The position numbers and the translations under genes are program-made. DNA of 64,000 bases from positions 48,942 to 112,941 of the forward strand of contig NZ_JALMUV010000023.1 of NCBI RefSeq assembly GCF_023155275.1, read 5' to 3'. The notes beneath the pieces are model-generated. The model did no database searches. It saw only the letters and a program-made list of their open reading frames with translations, and was not told the DNA's origin. Shown here piece by piece: positions 44,987 to 53,565 of the stretch. The stretch is from Streptomyces rhizoryzae. Its GTDB lineage: Bacteria; Actinomycetota; Actinomycetes; Streptomycetales; Streptomycetaceae. The stretch's first letter is position 1; every line of letters starts with the position of its first letter.

Positions 44987-46502
44987 CGGCGGGCTCGGCG
45001 TCCCGGGCCAGGACCCGGACGGTGCGGAGCTGGGGGTCGGTGGCGTCGGGGAGGTTCATCCCGGCCGCCACACCGGTGCGCAGATAGCGCAGTACGGGCT
45101 CGTTGAGGCGTTCGCCGGGGAGCGCGACGGGGATGCCGGGCGGATAGGGCGTGATCATCTCCGCGGCGATCCGGCCCGCGGCCTCCCGCACCGGGACGTC
45201 CTCGACCGGGCCGAAGTAGGCATCGCGCGGCAGGCAGCCCTGCGGCAGCCGCAGCTCGGCGGGCGGGGGCACGGCCACGGCACGGGGCGGGCCCTCCCGG
45301 TCGGCCGGGGGAGTGCTCGTGAAGTGGTGGGCGGCGTCCTTCAGCGCGGTCAGCAGCAGCTCGGTGGTGGCCTCGTCGTCGGCGTGGGTGAGCTGGGTGT
45401 TGATCCGGCGGTGGTCGGAGAGGTGGGCGTCCACGCGGCGGTGGGCGCGCAGCCAGTCGGCCACCGCGTACCCGGTCGTGCCCAGCCCGCTGACGTCGAT
45501 GACGACCGGCAGCGGGTCGAAGTCGTCGGCCAGGCCCGGGCCGCAGAAGTCCGCCCGGCCGTGCACGTGCAGGCCCGGGATCTCCTCGATCGCCGCGCGG
45601 ACCCGCGACGCCAGGTCCAGCGCGCGGCCGAGCAGTTCCCGGCCGCGCAGCGCCATCTGCCGGCGCCAGCCGTCGAGCCCGGCGTAGACCAGGACCGACG
45701 GGCTGGTCGTGCCCAGCAGGTCGGCGCGCGACCGCAGCCGCGCCGGGTCGATCAGATCGCCCGAGAGGTGGAAGACGGAACCCTGCTCCAGGCCGCTGCC
45801 CATCTTGTGGATGCTGGTGACGCAGATGTCCGCGCCCGCGTCCATCGCCCAGGACGGCAGGGCCGGGTGGAACGGCAGGTGCGCGCCCCACGCCTCGTCC
45901 ACGATCAGCGGACGGCCCCGGCGGTGGCAGACCTCCGCGAGGGCCCGCAGGTCCGCGCAGGCACCGTACGGGGTGGGGCTGGTGACCAGGGCGCCGCGGG
46001 CGTCCGGGTGGGCGGCGAAGGCCCGCTCGAACTCCTCGGCGGACGGCGGGTGCGCGAGGTGGCGTTCGGGGTCCCACCGCGGCTCCACCCAGATGGGGCG
46101 GATGCCGGCCAGGATCAGCCCCGAGACGACGGACTTGTGCGCGTCCCGGCCGATCAGCAGCGGCTCGTGCGGACTGGCCACCGCCAGCATCGCCGCCTTG
46201 ACGGACAGGGAGCTGCCGCAGGTGGTGAAGAAGGTGTGGGCGGCGTGCACCGCGTCGGCCATCAACTCCTCGGCGCGGGCCAGGATCCGGTTGCCGGTGC
46301 GGCGGTCGTCCAGACCGCCCGAGGCGAGCACATCGCCGAGGAAGACCGCGTCGCCGAGGACCTCGCGGACCCGCGGGTCGGCGCCGCGGGCCTGCTTGTG
46401 GCCGGGTGGGGAGAAGCCCAGCCGGCCCGCGGCGTGGTACTCGGCGAGGGCCTCCAGAACGGGTGCGTGGGTGTGGTCGAGGGTCGGGGACGAGGAAGAC
46501 AT
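44979..46502 (-). CDS. Orn/Lys/Arg decarboxylase-family PLP enzyme
   Basis: A 507-residue PLP-dependent fold-III-like decarboxylase. FSPPGHKQARGADP opens the major domain. The PLP-binding Lys is in TSIHKMGSGLEQGS (about 225), preceded by LIVDEAWGAHL, with Asp for the PLP ring nitrogen. The C-terminal Orn_DC_C-like domain holds ITPYPPGIPVALPGE. Substrates of relatives are lysine, ornithine or arginine; the choice cannot be made from sequence. The ATG at 46502 starts directly at a Ser-rich leader. The stop overlaps the Fpg start. Confidence 0.9.
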   Translation of the reverse strand: MSSSSPTLDHTHAPVLEALAEYHAAGRLGFSPPGHKQARGADPRVREVLGDAVFLGDVLASGGLDDRRTGNRILARAEELMADAVHAAHTFFTTCGSSLSVKAAMLAVASPHEPLLIGRDAHKSVVSGLILAGIRPIWVEPRWDPERHLAHPPSAEEFERAFAAHPDARGALVTSPTPYGACADLRALAEVCHRRGRPLIVDEAWGAHLPFHPALPSWAMDAGADICVTSIHKMGSGLEQGSVFHLSGDLIDPARLRSRADLLGTTSPSVLVYAGLDGWRRQMALRGRELLGRALDLASRVRAAIEEIPGLHVHGRADFCGPGLADDFDPLPVVIDVSGLGTTGYAVADWLRAHRRVDAHLSDHRRINTQLTHADDEATTELLLTALKDAAHHFTSTPPADREGPPRAVAVPPPAELRLPQGCLPRDAYFGPVEDVPVREAAGRIAAEMITPYPPGIPVALPGERLNEPVLRYLRTGVAAGMNLPDATDPQLRTVRVLARDAEPADA

Positions 46503-46613
46503 GTCAGGTACCGGCCTCCCTGGCACGCCGCGGTGCGCTGCGCTTCTCTTCGGCTGCCTCGCTGGTCACTCCCGTACGGCGGTCGCCTCCCGTACGGCTG
46601 TCGACGGTCGCGG

Positions 46614-46769
46614 CTACCAGTAGTGCCGCCGGCCGCCGACCGCGTGCCCCAGGGTGCCGAGGAGCCAGAGGATCGCTCCGATGACGAGCAGGATGATGCC
46701 GATCGTCCACAGGACGGAAATGCCGGTCAGAAAGCCGACCACGAGCAGGATGATGCCGAGAACGATCAC
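46614..46769 (-). CDS. Small DUF6131-type membrane protein
   Basis: A 51-residue protein with two hydrophobic helices: VIVLGIILLVVGFLTGI and IGIILLVIGAILWLLGTLG, then a tail HAVGGRRHYW. It agrees with the small DUF6131 membrane proteins of actinomycetes. GGAG lies six bases before the GTG at 46769. Its role is unknown. The 112 bp between it and the decarboxylase gene contain a direct repeat of CCCGTACGG. Confidence 0.75.
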   Translation of the reverse strand: MIVLGIILLVVGFLTGISVLWTIGIILLVIGAILWLLGTLGHAVGGRRHYW

Positions 46770-46904
46770 GATGTGCTCCGATCTCGTCGTGGTGTGTCCC
46801 TCTTACTGTGTGCCTCGGTCGGAGCAACGGCAACTCGTGCCCCGGCAGGCCGAGGTGAGGGGGAAAGAGCAGGTCAGGGGCGGTGTGAGCAGGCGTGGCA
46901 CGCG

Positions 46905-48239
46905 TCATCCCGGCCCGCCATCGGAGGTCCGCGGCACCCGGGCCACCTCCGGGGAGGCGGTGTCCAGCGGAACCGACCAGGAGCGGACCAGCCCCAGCTG
47001 GACGCCCTGGCGCGGCAGGACGGCGTCCAGCAGCCAGTCGGCCGCCACCCGCGTGCGGTTGCCGGGCATCGCCATCAGGTGGTAGGCGCGGGTGACCGCG
47101 CCGGCGAGCGGGCCGGACAGCGGGACGTGGAACGGGTTCGCGGCGGCCTGTGCGCCGCCCAGGTCCACCATGAAGCCCAGGTCGTGGTGCTCGTAGGCGC
47201 GCTCGGTGCCCTGGCCGCAGGACGCCGCCACGTTGTGGGCGGCGACCTTGCCCTGCCGCTGCGCGTGCTGCGCGGTCATCGGCGTCAGCCGGCCGGGCCG
47301 GGTCAGGTCCGGTACCGCGGCGGCGTCCCCGCAGGCGAACACCTCCGGCCGGCCCGGCACCCGCAGGAACGCGTCCACGCACAGCCGGCCGTGGTCGGTC
47401 TCCAGTCCCATCGCCGCGACCAGCGGGTCCGGCCGGACGCCGACGCACCAGATGAGCGACCGGCTGGCGACGAACTCGCCGTCGTCCAGCAGCACCCCGT
47501 CCGGGGTGGCCTCCTTGACGGAGGTGCCGGTGCGGACCTCCACGCCCCGGTCGCGCAGGACCCGGTCGGCGGTCCGCGACAGCCGCTCGTCCAGCTCGGG
47601 CAGGACCCGGTCGGCGATGTCCAGCAGCAGCCAGCGCGGCCGGGTCCCGTCCGGCAGCCCGGCGTTGCGGCGGGCCAGCGCCTCGGTGTACCGCACGCCG
47701 TGCGCGGCCACCTCGGTGCCGGTGTAGCCGGCGCCCACCACCACGAACGTGGTCCGCGCCGCCCGTTCGGCCGGGTCCCGGGCGGCGCCGGCCAGCTCGA
47801 CCTGGCGGGTCATGTGGTCGCGCAGGTAGAGCGCCTCGGGCATCCCGCGGAAGCCGTGGGCGTGTTCGGCCACACCGGGGATCGGCAGCAGTTTGTTGAC
47901 GCTGCCGACGGTCAGCACCAGCCGGTCGTACTCCAGCTCGCCCTCCCGGTCCTCCGGGTCGGTGAACAGCACCCGGCGGGCGTCGAAGTCCACGTGGTGG
48001 GCCTGGCCGAGGACCAGCCGGACGCCGGGCAGGGTGCCGGTGAGCGAGACGGAGATCCGCCGGGGCTCCAGTATCCCGGCGGCCACTTCGGGCAGCAGCG
48101 GGACGTACAGGAAGTAGTCGTGGGGGTTGACGAGCACGATCTCGGCCGCGCCCCGGGCCCGTTTGGCGAGGGCGCGGGCGCAGTTGTAGCCGGCGAAACC
48201 GGCTCCGACGATCACGATCCGAGGACGACGGCGGTTCAC
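46905..48239 (-). CDS. ndh: Type II NADH dehydrogenase-like flavoprotein
   Basis: A 444-residue FAD/NAD(P)-dependent oxidoreductase of the NDH-2 family, which passes electrons from NADH to quinones at the membrane without pumping protons. The first dinucleotide motif is RIVIVGAGFAGYNCA (about 6-20) and the second TTFVVVGAGYTGTEVAA (about 160). DYFLYVPLLPEVAAGILEPR is the family's quinone/flavin region. FACGDAAAVPD is the flavin-binding ATG/GD motif near residue 305. GTG 48239 has GGAG five bases upstream; the frame is open much further but that part is low in conservation. Redundant ndh-type genes are usual in Streptomyces. Confidence 0.85.
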   Translation of the reverse strand: MNRRRPRIVIVGAGFAGYNCARALAKRARGAAEIVLVNPHDYFLYVPLLPEVAAGILEPRRISVSLTGTLPGVRLVLGQAHHVDFDARRVLFTDPEDREGELEYDRLVLTVGSVNKLLPIPGVAEHAHGFRGMPEALYLRDHMTRQVELAGAARDPAERAARTTFVVVGAGYTGTEVAAHGVRYTEALARRNAGLPDGTRPRWLLLDIADRVLPELDERLSRTADRVLRDRGVEVRTGTSVKEATPDGVLLDDGEFVASRSLIWCVGVRPDPLVAAMGLETDHGRLCVDAFLRVPGRPEVFACGDAAAVPDLTRPGRLTPMTAQHAQRQGKVAAHNVAASCGQGTERAYEHHDLGFMVDLGGAQAAANPFHVPLSGPLAGAVTRAYHLMAMPGNRTRVAADWLLDAVLPRQGVQLGLVRSWSVPLDTASPEVARVPRTSDGGPG

Positions 48240-48554
48240 GTGCACTCCTACGGTCGAGGACGTTCCGGGGACGGGCCGGGCCGGCGCCGGCGCGGTCCGC
48301 GCGGCGCTCGGGCTCTCCAACCTTCCGCCCGTGGGCTTCGCGTGCCCCTCCACCGGGCCGGTTACTCCCCCGAACCGGGTAACCGGCGCCCCACCGGGAC
48401 CGCCGGCCACCGGGCGGGACCGTCCGCATGCGGCCCCGGACGCGGCGCGCCAGAGTGGAGAACCGCGGGGGCGCGGCGCCCGGATTCCGCCCGCGCCGCG
48501 CGGGAACACGCCACCACCACAGGAGCCGGACGCCGCGAGGGAAGGCAGGACGAC
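48240..48554. promoter_or_regulatory. Divergent promoter region with a 9-bp palindromic operator candidate
   Basis: The region separates the NDH-2-like gene from the phosphoesterase gene. GCCGGTTAC (48357-48365) and GTAACCGGC (48379-48387) are exact inverted repeats 13 bases apart and span three helical half-turns, as expected for a dimeric regulator. Which protein binds is unknown. AAGGCAGGA before 48555 is the ribosome-binding site of the rightward gene. Confidence 0.55.
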
Positions 48555-49415
48555 ATGGCCGGAAGGGCCGAGCACACCGGGAACACGCCGGACCCGCCGG
48601 CCACCCCGGATACGCCAGGCACCCCTGACCCGCCAGGCGCTCCGGACCCCACAGGTTCTCCGGGCCCCACAGGCACCCGGGAAGCCGAAGACAAGGCCGC
48701 TACCAAGGCCGAAGCGGAAGCCGAAGCCGCAGACACCGGGGACGCCAAGGGAACCAAGGCCACCAAGGGCAGCACGGCCGCCGACCGGCTGACCGTGTAC
48801 CGCGGCAAGCGGCACTTCGGCCGGACCCGGGAACCGGCGGGCGGCCCGGCCGCGGGCGGGCCCGGTGGGGCCGGCGGGGCACCGCGCTTCGTGGTGCAGA
48901 TCCACGACGCCAGCACCCTGCACTTCGACTTCCGGCTGGAGGTCGACGGGGTGCTGAAGTCCTGGTCCGTCCCCAAGGGCCCGTCCACCGACCCGCACGA
49001 CAAGCGGCTGGCCATGCCCACCGAGGACCACCCGCTGGAGTACCGCGGGTTCGAAGGCGTCATCCCGGACGGGGAGTACGGCGCGGGCACCGTGATCGTC
49101 TGGGACGAGGGCAGCTACCACCCGCTGAGCCGTAAGCGCAAGGGCCGCACCCGTTCCTTCCAGGAGTCCCTGGCGGACGGCCACATCGCCTTCCGGCTCG
49201 ACGGGAGCAAGCTGCACGGCGGCTACGCGCTCACCCGTTTCCGCGGCGGCCCGGATTCCGGCGAACGGGAGTCCTGGCTGCTGGTGAAGGAGCAGGACGA
49301 CCGGGCCGGGCGGCGCGGCACCCCCGACGCCCGCCGGGCCCGCTCCGTGCTCAGCGGCCGCACGCTGCGCCAGGTGGCGGCCGAGGAGGGCGGCGGCCAC
49401 CGGGAGCGCGGCTGA
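48555..49415 (+). CDS. LigD-type 3'-phosphoesterase domain protein (stand-alone)
   Basis: A 286-residue protein. The first 85 residues are low-complexity (Pro/Thr/Gly, then Ala/Glu/Lys). The rest is the phosphoesterase domain that heads bacterial NHEJ ligase LigD: FVVQIHDASTLHFDFRLEVD (His, His and Asp of the metal site), then MPTEDHPLEYRGFEG and IPDGEYGAGTVIVWDEG. This domain trims 3'-phosphate and ribonucleotide ends during DNA end repair. No ligase or polymerase domain is attached. It probably works with a Ku/LigD system coded elsewhere. The low-complexity leader may be a flexible tether. Confidence 0.88.
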   Translation: MAGRAEHTGNTPDPPATPDTPGTPDPPGAPDPTGSPGPTGTREAEDKAATKAEAEAEAADTGDAKGTKATKGSTAADRLTVYRGKRHFGRTREPAGGPAAGGPGGAGGAPRFVVQIHDASTLHFDFRLEVDGVLKSWSVPKGPSTDPHDKRLAMPTEDHPLEYRGFEGVIPDGEYGAGTVIVWDEGSYHPLSRKRKGRTRSFQESLADGHIAFRLDGSKLHGGYALTRFRGGPDSGERESWLLVKEQDDRAGRRGTPDARRARSVLSGRTLRQVAAEEGGGHRERG

Positions 49416-49591
49416 GACGGGCCGGCAGGAGTCGAACGGGCCGGCAGGAGGCGGCCGGGGGGTGCGGCCGGGTGCCTTCGAGGGAATACCGGCCGGTCGC
49501 GTTCGGTGACCGGCGCGCGGTGATACCGGTGACGTGAGGGCCCAGCCAGGGCCCGTGGAGGCCCGTCGGTGCGAGGAGGTGGCGGCGCAAG

Positions 49592-50683
49592 GTGCCGATC
49601 CGAGCCCGCCGCACCCGCCCGGCCCGCCGGCTGCCGGGCCCCGGGCTGCGCGAGACCGTGGTGGTACCCAGACCGCTGCGGGTGGCCGCCGCCTACGGAT
49701 GGCGGCTGCTGGTGGTGGGTGCCGCGGTGTACGTGGTGTTCATGACGCTGGGGCGGTTCCACCTGGTGACCCTCGCGGTCTTCCTCGGGCTGGTGCTCAC
49801 CGCCCTGCTGGAGCCGCTGACCTGTCTGCTGTCCCGCTTCCTGCCGCGCTCGCTCGCGGTCACCGCCGCCCTGCTGCTGGGGATCGTGCTGGTGCTGGGC
49901 ATCCTGAGCCTGATCGGGGCCAATGTGGCCCATGAGTGGCCGGGGCTGCGGCAGATCTTCGCCGGCGGGGTGAGCCGGATCGAACGCTGGCTGGAGGGCC
50001 CGCCCCTGCACCTGCGGCACGGCGCCCTGGCCCACGTCCAGGACTGGATCTCGCGCTTCGTGACGAAGAACCGCGGCAACCTCGTCAACACCGCGGTCAG
50101 CGGCGTGGGCCGGCTGGTGGAGGTCCTGACGGTGGCGGCGCTGGCCCTGTTCTGCTCGGTCTTCTTCCTGCACTCGGGCACCCGGATGTGGCTGTGGTTC
50201 GGCGGCCAGCTCCCGGAGCGCGGCCGGAGCCGGGTGCGGACGGCGGGCCGGGCGGCCTGGTCCACCTTCACCGGCTACACCCGCGGCATCGTGATCGTCG
50301 CCGCGACCAACGCCATCCTCGTCGGAGTGGCGCTGTTCGTGCTGGGCGTCCCGCTGGTGCTGCCGCTGGCCGTGCTGGAGTTCTTCGCCGCGTTCGTCCC
50401 GCTGGTCGGCTCGCCGGTGGCGCTGGCGGTGGCCGCGGTGGTCGCCCTGGCCGCGAAGGGCCCGCTGGTGGCCGTGCTCGTCATCCTGCTCATCGTGGTC
50501 ATCGGGCAGATCGAAGGGCATGTGCTGCACCCGCTGGTGATGAGCCGCGCGGTCCGCCTGCACCCCGTGGTGGTGGCGCTGGCGGTGGTCTGCGGGGGCG
50601 TGACCGCCGGGGTCCTCGGCGCGGTCGTCGCGGTGCCGCTGACCTCGGTGGTGTGGTCGGTGTACGGGGCGCTGCGGACGTAG
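49592..50683 (+). CDS. AI-2E family membrane transporter
   Basis: A 363-residue membrane protein of the UPF0118/AI-2E superfamily, with about seven hydrophobic helices. LALFCSVFFLHSG lies near the centre; PLVGSPVALAVAAVVAL and LIVVIGQIEGHVLHPLVMSR are the family signature. Members move autoinducer-2 or exchange ions such as Na+/H+; the role here is unknown. GTG 49592 is preceded by GAGGAGGT. A 15-bp direct repeat (ACGGGCCGGCAGGAG at 49417-49431 and 49436-49450) lies just upstream in the 176-bp gap. Confidence 0.88.
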   Translation: MPIRARRTRPARRLPGPGLRETVVVPRPLRVAAAYGWRLLVVGAAVYVVFMTLGRFHLVTLAVFLGLVLTALLEPLTCLLSRFLPRSLAVTAALLLGIVLVLGILSLIGANVAHEWPGLRQIFAGGVSRIERWLEGPPLHLRHGALAHVQDWISRFVTKNRGNLVNTAVSGVGRLVEVLTVAALALFCSVFFLHSGTRMWLWFGGQLPERGRSRVRTAGRAAWSTFTGYTRGIVIVAATNAILVGVALFVLGVPLVLPLAVLEFFAAFVPLVGSPVALAVAAVVALAAKGPLVAVLVILLIVVIGQIEGHVLHPLVMSRAVRLHPVVVALAVVCGGVTAGVLGAVVAVPLTSVVWSVYGALRT

Positions 50684-50751
50684 CGGCACGGGCGTCCCCG
50701 GCGACCGCGGGGCCGGGGTGACGACAACGGCGCCGGTGCGGACGGGCCGTG

Positions 50752-50788
50752 CCGGGGCGTCCGGTGGGAATGGTGCGGGACGCCCCGG
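50752..50788. terminator. Bidirectional terminator hairpin
   Basis: CCGGGGCGTCC and GGACGCCCCGG form a perfect 11-bp stem around a 15-base loop, in the 185-bp gap between two convergent genes. Confidence 0.75.
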
Positions 50789-50868
50789 CGCGGCCCCGGT
50801 GCCTGGGGTCCAGGCGGTGCGCGGGCCCGGCCCCGGTGCCGGTGGGGTGTCAGTGGTGTGGGGCGGGG

Positions 50869-51732
50869 TCAGCGGGTGGCGTCGGCCGGGGCGCGGTCGT
50901 GGTGGCGGCTGAGGTTGCGTTCCAGCAGTGCCAGGCACTCGCCGACGCCGACGGCGCCCTCGACGTGCTCGGGCAGCCGCCCGTCGGCCCGTTTCAGTTC
51001 GGCCAGTGCCTGGTCGATGGCGGTCTGGGCGGCGAACAGGCAGGGCGTGCTGTAGATCGCGACATCGACCCCGAGGCGCTGCAATTCGCTCAGTGACAGC
51101 CGGGGCGACTTGCCGCCGGCGATCTGGTTGAACAGCAGCGGCTTGTCGCCGATGACCCGGCGCACCTGGCGGATCCGGTCGGCGCTGCGTACGCCGTCCA
51201 CGAGGATCACATCGGCGTCGGTCGCGGCCAGTGCCTTGGCCCGCCGCAGGATCTCCCCCTCCTCGGTGGCGTCGGTGCGCGCGACGACGACCAGGTCCCG
51301 TCGGGACCGCAGGACCAGGTCGAGCTTGGCGAGGTACTCGTCCAGCGGCAGCACGCGCTTGCCGTCGACATGGCCGCAGCGCCGGGGCCGCTGCTGGTCC
51401 TCCAGGATCACCCCGGAGGCGCCGATGGCCTCCAGCTGCTGGACGACGTGGCAGGCGGTCTCCGGGTCGACGTAGCCGTCGTCGATGTCCACCAGCAGGT
51501 GCTGCCGGGGGAAGGCCAGCCGCAGCCGCTGGACGAACGCGACGATGTCGGGCCAGGCGATGAACCCGATGTCCGGCAGACCGTAGTGGGACGCCGCGAA
51601 GCCGAAGCCGGAGACGAAGATCCCGTCGTAGTGGCGCGCCGCCAGGGACGCGGAGAACATGTCGAAGACGCCGATCAGCGGGGTGGTGCCCGGCGCCTGG
51701 ATCGAGGCCCTTAATCGGTCGGGGTGGTTCAC
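50869..51732 (-). CDS. Isocitrate lyase/PEP mutase-superfamily enzyme
   Basis: A 287-residue TIM-barrel enzyme that makes or breaks a C-C or P-C bond next to a carboxylate. DIDDGYVDPE binds the Mg ion. ILEDQQRPRRCGH (about 110-122) has the EDQ and the catalytic Cys-Gly-His of the methylisocitrate/isocitrate lyase branch, rather than the EDK-NS form of PEP mutase. VVVARTDA is the following strand. The substrate may be 2-methylisocitrate, oxaloacetate or a similar acid. GGAGGGT lies before the GTG at 51732. No phosphonate or propionate genes are near. Confidence 0.82.
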   Translation of the reverse strand: MNHPDRLRASIQAPGTTPLIGVFDMFSASLAARHYDGIFVSGFGFAASHYGLPDIGFIAWPDIVAFVQRLRLAFPRQHLLVDIDDGYVDPETACHVVQQLEAIGASGVILEDQQRPRRCGHVDGKRVLPLDEYLAKLDLVLRSRRDLVVVARTDATEEGEILRRAKALAATDADVILVDGVRSADRIRQVRRVIGDKPLLFNQIAGGKSPRLSLSELQRLGVDVAIYSTPCLFAAQTAIDQALAELKRADGRLPEHVEGAVGVGECLALLERNLSRHHDRAPADATR

Positions 51733-51830
51733 GGTACCCTCCGATGCGTGTCGCGTGAACTACGCGTCGCGGCCGACCCGTTGCCTGCTGGAGCGGTGGT
51801 CGGCGCGAGGCGTCACGGGCCGAAGGGAAC

Positions 51831-51857
51831 GGGGGCACGCCGCTGCGGCGTGCCCCC
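51831..51857. terminator. Strong terminator hairpin
   Basis: GGGGGCACGCCG-CTG-CGGCGTGCCCCC forms a perfect 12-bp stem. It lies about 290 bp after the HxlR gene, on the far side of a possible small gene at 51937, so it may end transcription of either. Confidence 0.8.
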
Positions 51858-52145
51858 GTTGTGTGCCGTCCGAACCGGCCCGTGCGGAGCGCGGCTCGGC
51901 GCCCTCCGTACCAGCAGATTAGGCAAAGGGTTGGTCATGGCACAATCACGAGCGGGTAATGCGCGCTGGTGGGCGTCGCTTTTGAGCCGTTCGCCGCGAG
52001 CGGCTGCGGCGGGGCCGGCCTGAGGCGCCCGGCACGAGTGGATCGTGAGCGAACGCGGGCGGGCGCCTTGGCGGCCCGCCATGGGGTGACCGACCTTGTC
52101 GCGGTCCGCAACGACCGGCTGTGACCAGCGCGTTCGCTCCGCGCT
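51858..52145. other. Intergenic region with a possible 28-codon frame
   Basis: An ATG at 51937 with AAAGGG six bases upstream opens a 28-codon frame (MAQSRAGNARWWASLLSRSP..., stop at 52023) in slightly AT-richer DNA. It is unrecognised and may be chance. The rest contains nothing that I can identify. Confidence 0.25.
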
Positions 52146-52559
52146 CTAGGCGGAGCGGGACGCGTCGGCGCGTTGGTTGCTGCGGGCGATCTCCGGCATG
52201 TGCGTCTCGGCCCAGAGCCGCAGGGCGGCGAGCGGTACGTCGAGGGACAGGCCGAGCTCGGTGAGCCGGTAGTGGACGGCGGGCGGCACGGTGGATTCGA
52301 CGCGGCGCGCGACCAGGCCGTCGCGGACCAGGCTCCGCAGGGTCACGGACAGCATCTTCTGGGAGATGCCCGGGATGCGCCGCTGGAGTTCGGCGAAGCG
52401 GAGCTCGTCCGGAGCCTCCTCGGCCAGCACCTTGACCGCCAGGGACGTCCACTTGGTGCCGATGCGGTCGAGCAACTGGCGGGTCGGGCAGAGCGGATCC
52501 AGCAGGTCCCCGCGCTCACCGGGCCGCCGACCGGGTTCACCGGGCCTCGATGCGGTCAC
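52146..52559 (-). CDS. HxlR-family transcriptional regulator
   Basis: A 137-residue winged-helix regulator. The conserved N-terminal Cys region reads DPLCPTRQLLDRIGTKWTSL, followed by LRFAELQRRIPGISQKMLSVTLRSLVRDGLV (quoted in parts: RFAELQRRIPGISQ and LSVTLRSL). Some HxlR proteins sense electrophiles or oxidants through that Cys. It is divergent from the epoxide-hydrolase-like gene at 52700, which is its likely target, although that gene is now frameshifted. Confidence 0.87.
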   Translation of the reverse strand: MTASRPGEPGRRPGERGDLLDPLCPTRQLLDRIGTKWTSLAVKVLAEEAPDELRFAELQRRIPGISQKMLSVTLRSLVRDGLVARRVESTVPPAVHYRLTELGLSLDVPLAALRLWAETHMPEIARSNQRADASRSA

Positions 52560-52629
52560 CTGGGGCTCACCACCTGAAGGGAAAGTGCCGTCTTGGAGGG
52601 GCCAGGTTAGTTCCCTAGCGTGACCTTGT

Positions 52630-52690
52630 CACCATTCCTCACCCCACCCCTCACCACCCCTCACCCTTCACCACCCCTCACCACTCCTGG
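52630..52690. repeat. C/A-rich direct repeats in the divergent promoter
   Basis: The strand holds imperfect tandem copies of ACCACCCCTC and ACCATTCCTC with almost no G, in the gap between the HxlR and hydrolase genes. The array ends 10 bases before the hydrolase start. Confidence 0.6.
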
Positions 52691-52699
52691 AGTTCCTCC

Positions 52700-53516
52700 A
52701 TGCCTGAGCTTCGGCGCGTCCTCGCCAACGGCGTCCACCTGAACGTCGCCCTCTCCGGATCGGGCCCGGCCGTCCTGCTGCTGCACGGCTTCCCGCACAC
52801 CTGGGAGGTGTGGACGGACGTCATGGCCGACCTGTCCGGGCGCTACCGCGTCATCGCGCCGGACCTGCGCGGGTTCGGCGCGAGCAGCCGGGCCGCCTCC
52901 GGATACGACGCGGGCACCCTGGCCGAGGACGCCGCGGCGCTCCTCACCGCGCTCGGCGTGCCCTCGGCCGCGGTGGTGGGCATCGACGCCGGCACCGCGC
53001 CGGCCTTCCTGCTCGCCCTGCGCCGCCCCGGTCTCGTCCGGCGCCTGGTCGTCATGGAGTCCCTGCTGGGCGGGCTGCCCGGCGCCGAGGACTTCCTCGC
53101 CGACGGGCCGCCGTGGTGGTTCGGCTTCCACTCCGCCGCGCCCGGCCTCGCCGAGACGGTGCTGGCGGGCCGGCACGCTCGGCGACGGGGTGCGCCCCGC
53201 CCTCCGGGACGCCTTCGCCCGCGCCTACACCGGCCGCCAGGCGTTGCGCTGCGCGTTCTCGTACTACCGGGCGCTGCCCGAGAGCGCGGCACAGATCGAG
53301 CGGGCGGTCGCCACCGCCCGCCTGACGGTGCCGACGATGGCACTGGGCGCCCGGCCCGTCGGAGCCGCGCTGGAACGCCAGCTCCGCCCGGTCACCGACG
53401 ATCTCACCGGACACGTCATCGAGGACTGCGGGCACATCATCCCGCTGCACCGGCCGCGCGCCCTGCTCGCCCTGCTGCGCCCGTTCCTGGCCGGCGAGGA
53501 GGCACAGGCAGCGTGA
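52700..53516 (+). pseudogene. Epoxide-hydrolase/dehalogenase-like alpha/beta hydrolase with frameshift
   Basis: The N-terminal two-thirds read as an alpha/beta hydrolase: VLLLHGFPHTWEVW, VIAPDLRGFGASSR, and VVGIDAGTAPAFLLAL, where the nucleophile position is Asp as in epoxide hydrolases and haloalkane dehalogenases. Near 53168-53172 one extra C shifts the frame, and the expected sequence resumes in the next frame as RPALRDAFARAYTGRQALR. That frame contains the catalytic His in IEDCGHIIPLHRP and stops at 53516. The gene is either inactivated or carries a one-base sequence error. It is divergent from the HxlR regulator. Confidence 0.75.
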
Positions 53517-53536
53517 CCGGAGCGGGCCCGGCATGC

Positions 53537-53565
53537 GTAACCCGCCTTGCTGTCAAGGGAGTTAC
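53537..53565. terminator. Hairpin after the hydrolase remnant
   Basis: GTAAC (53537-53541) pairs with GTTAC (53561-53565), and the inner CCTTG pairs with CAAGG. It lies 20 bp after the hydrolase stop and is directly followed by a tandem octamer. Confidence 0.45.

Noticed and set aside
48570..48760. Pro/Thr/Gly and Ala/Glu/Lys-rich start of the phosphoesterase as evidence of a wrong start
   Set aside because: The ATG at 48555 has a good ribosome-binding site, and low-complexity leaders before this domain are usual in actinomycetes.
44754..49415. Very long plus-strand open frame (about 1550 codons) across several minus-strand genes
   Set aside because: Only its last 287 codons (from 48555) encode a recognisable protein; the rest mirrors the Fpg, decarboxylase and NDH-2-like genes and has the Gly/Arg/Val-rich composition of antisense GC-rich DNA.
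50869..51732. Phosphonate biosynthesis (PEP mutase)
   Set aside because: The active-site loop is EDQ with RRCGH, not the EDK-NS motif of PEP mutase, and no phosphonopyruvate decarboxylase gene is near.
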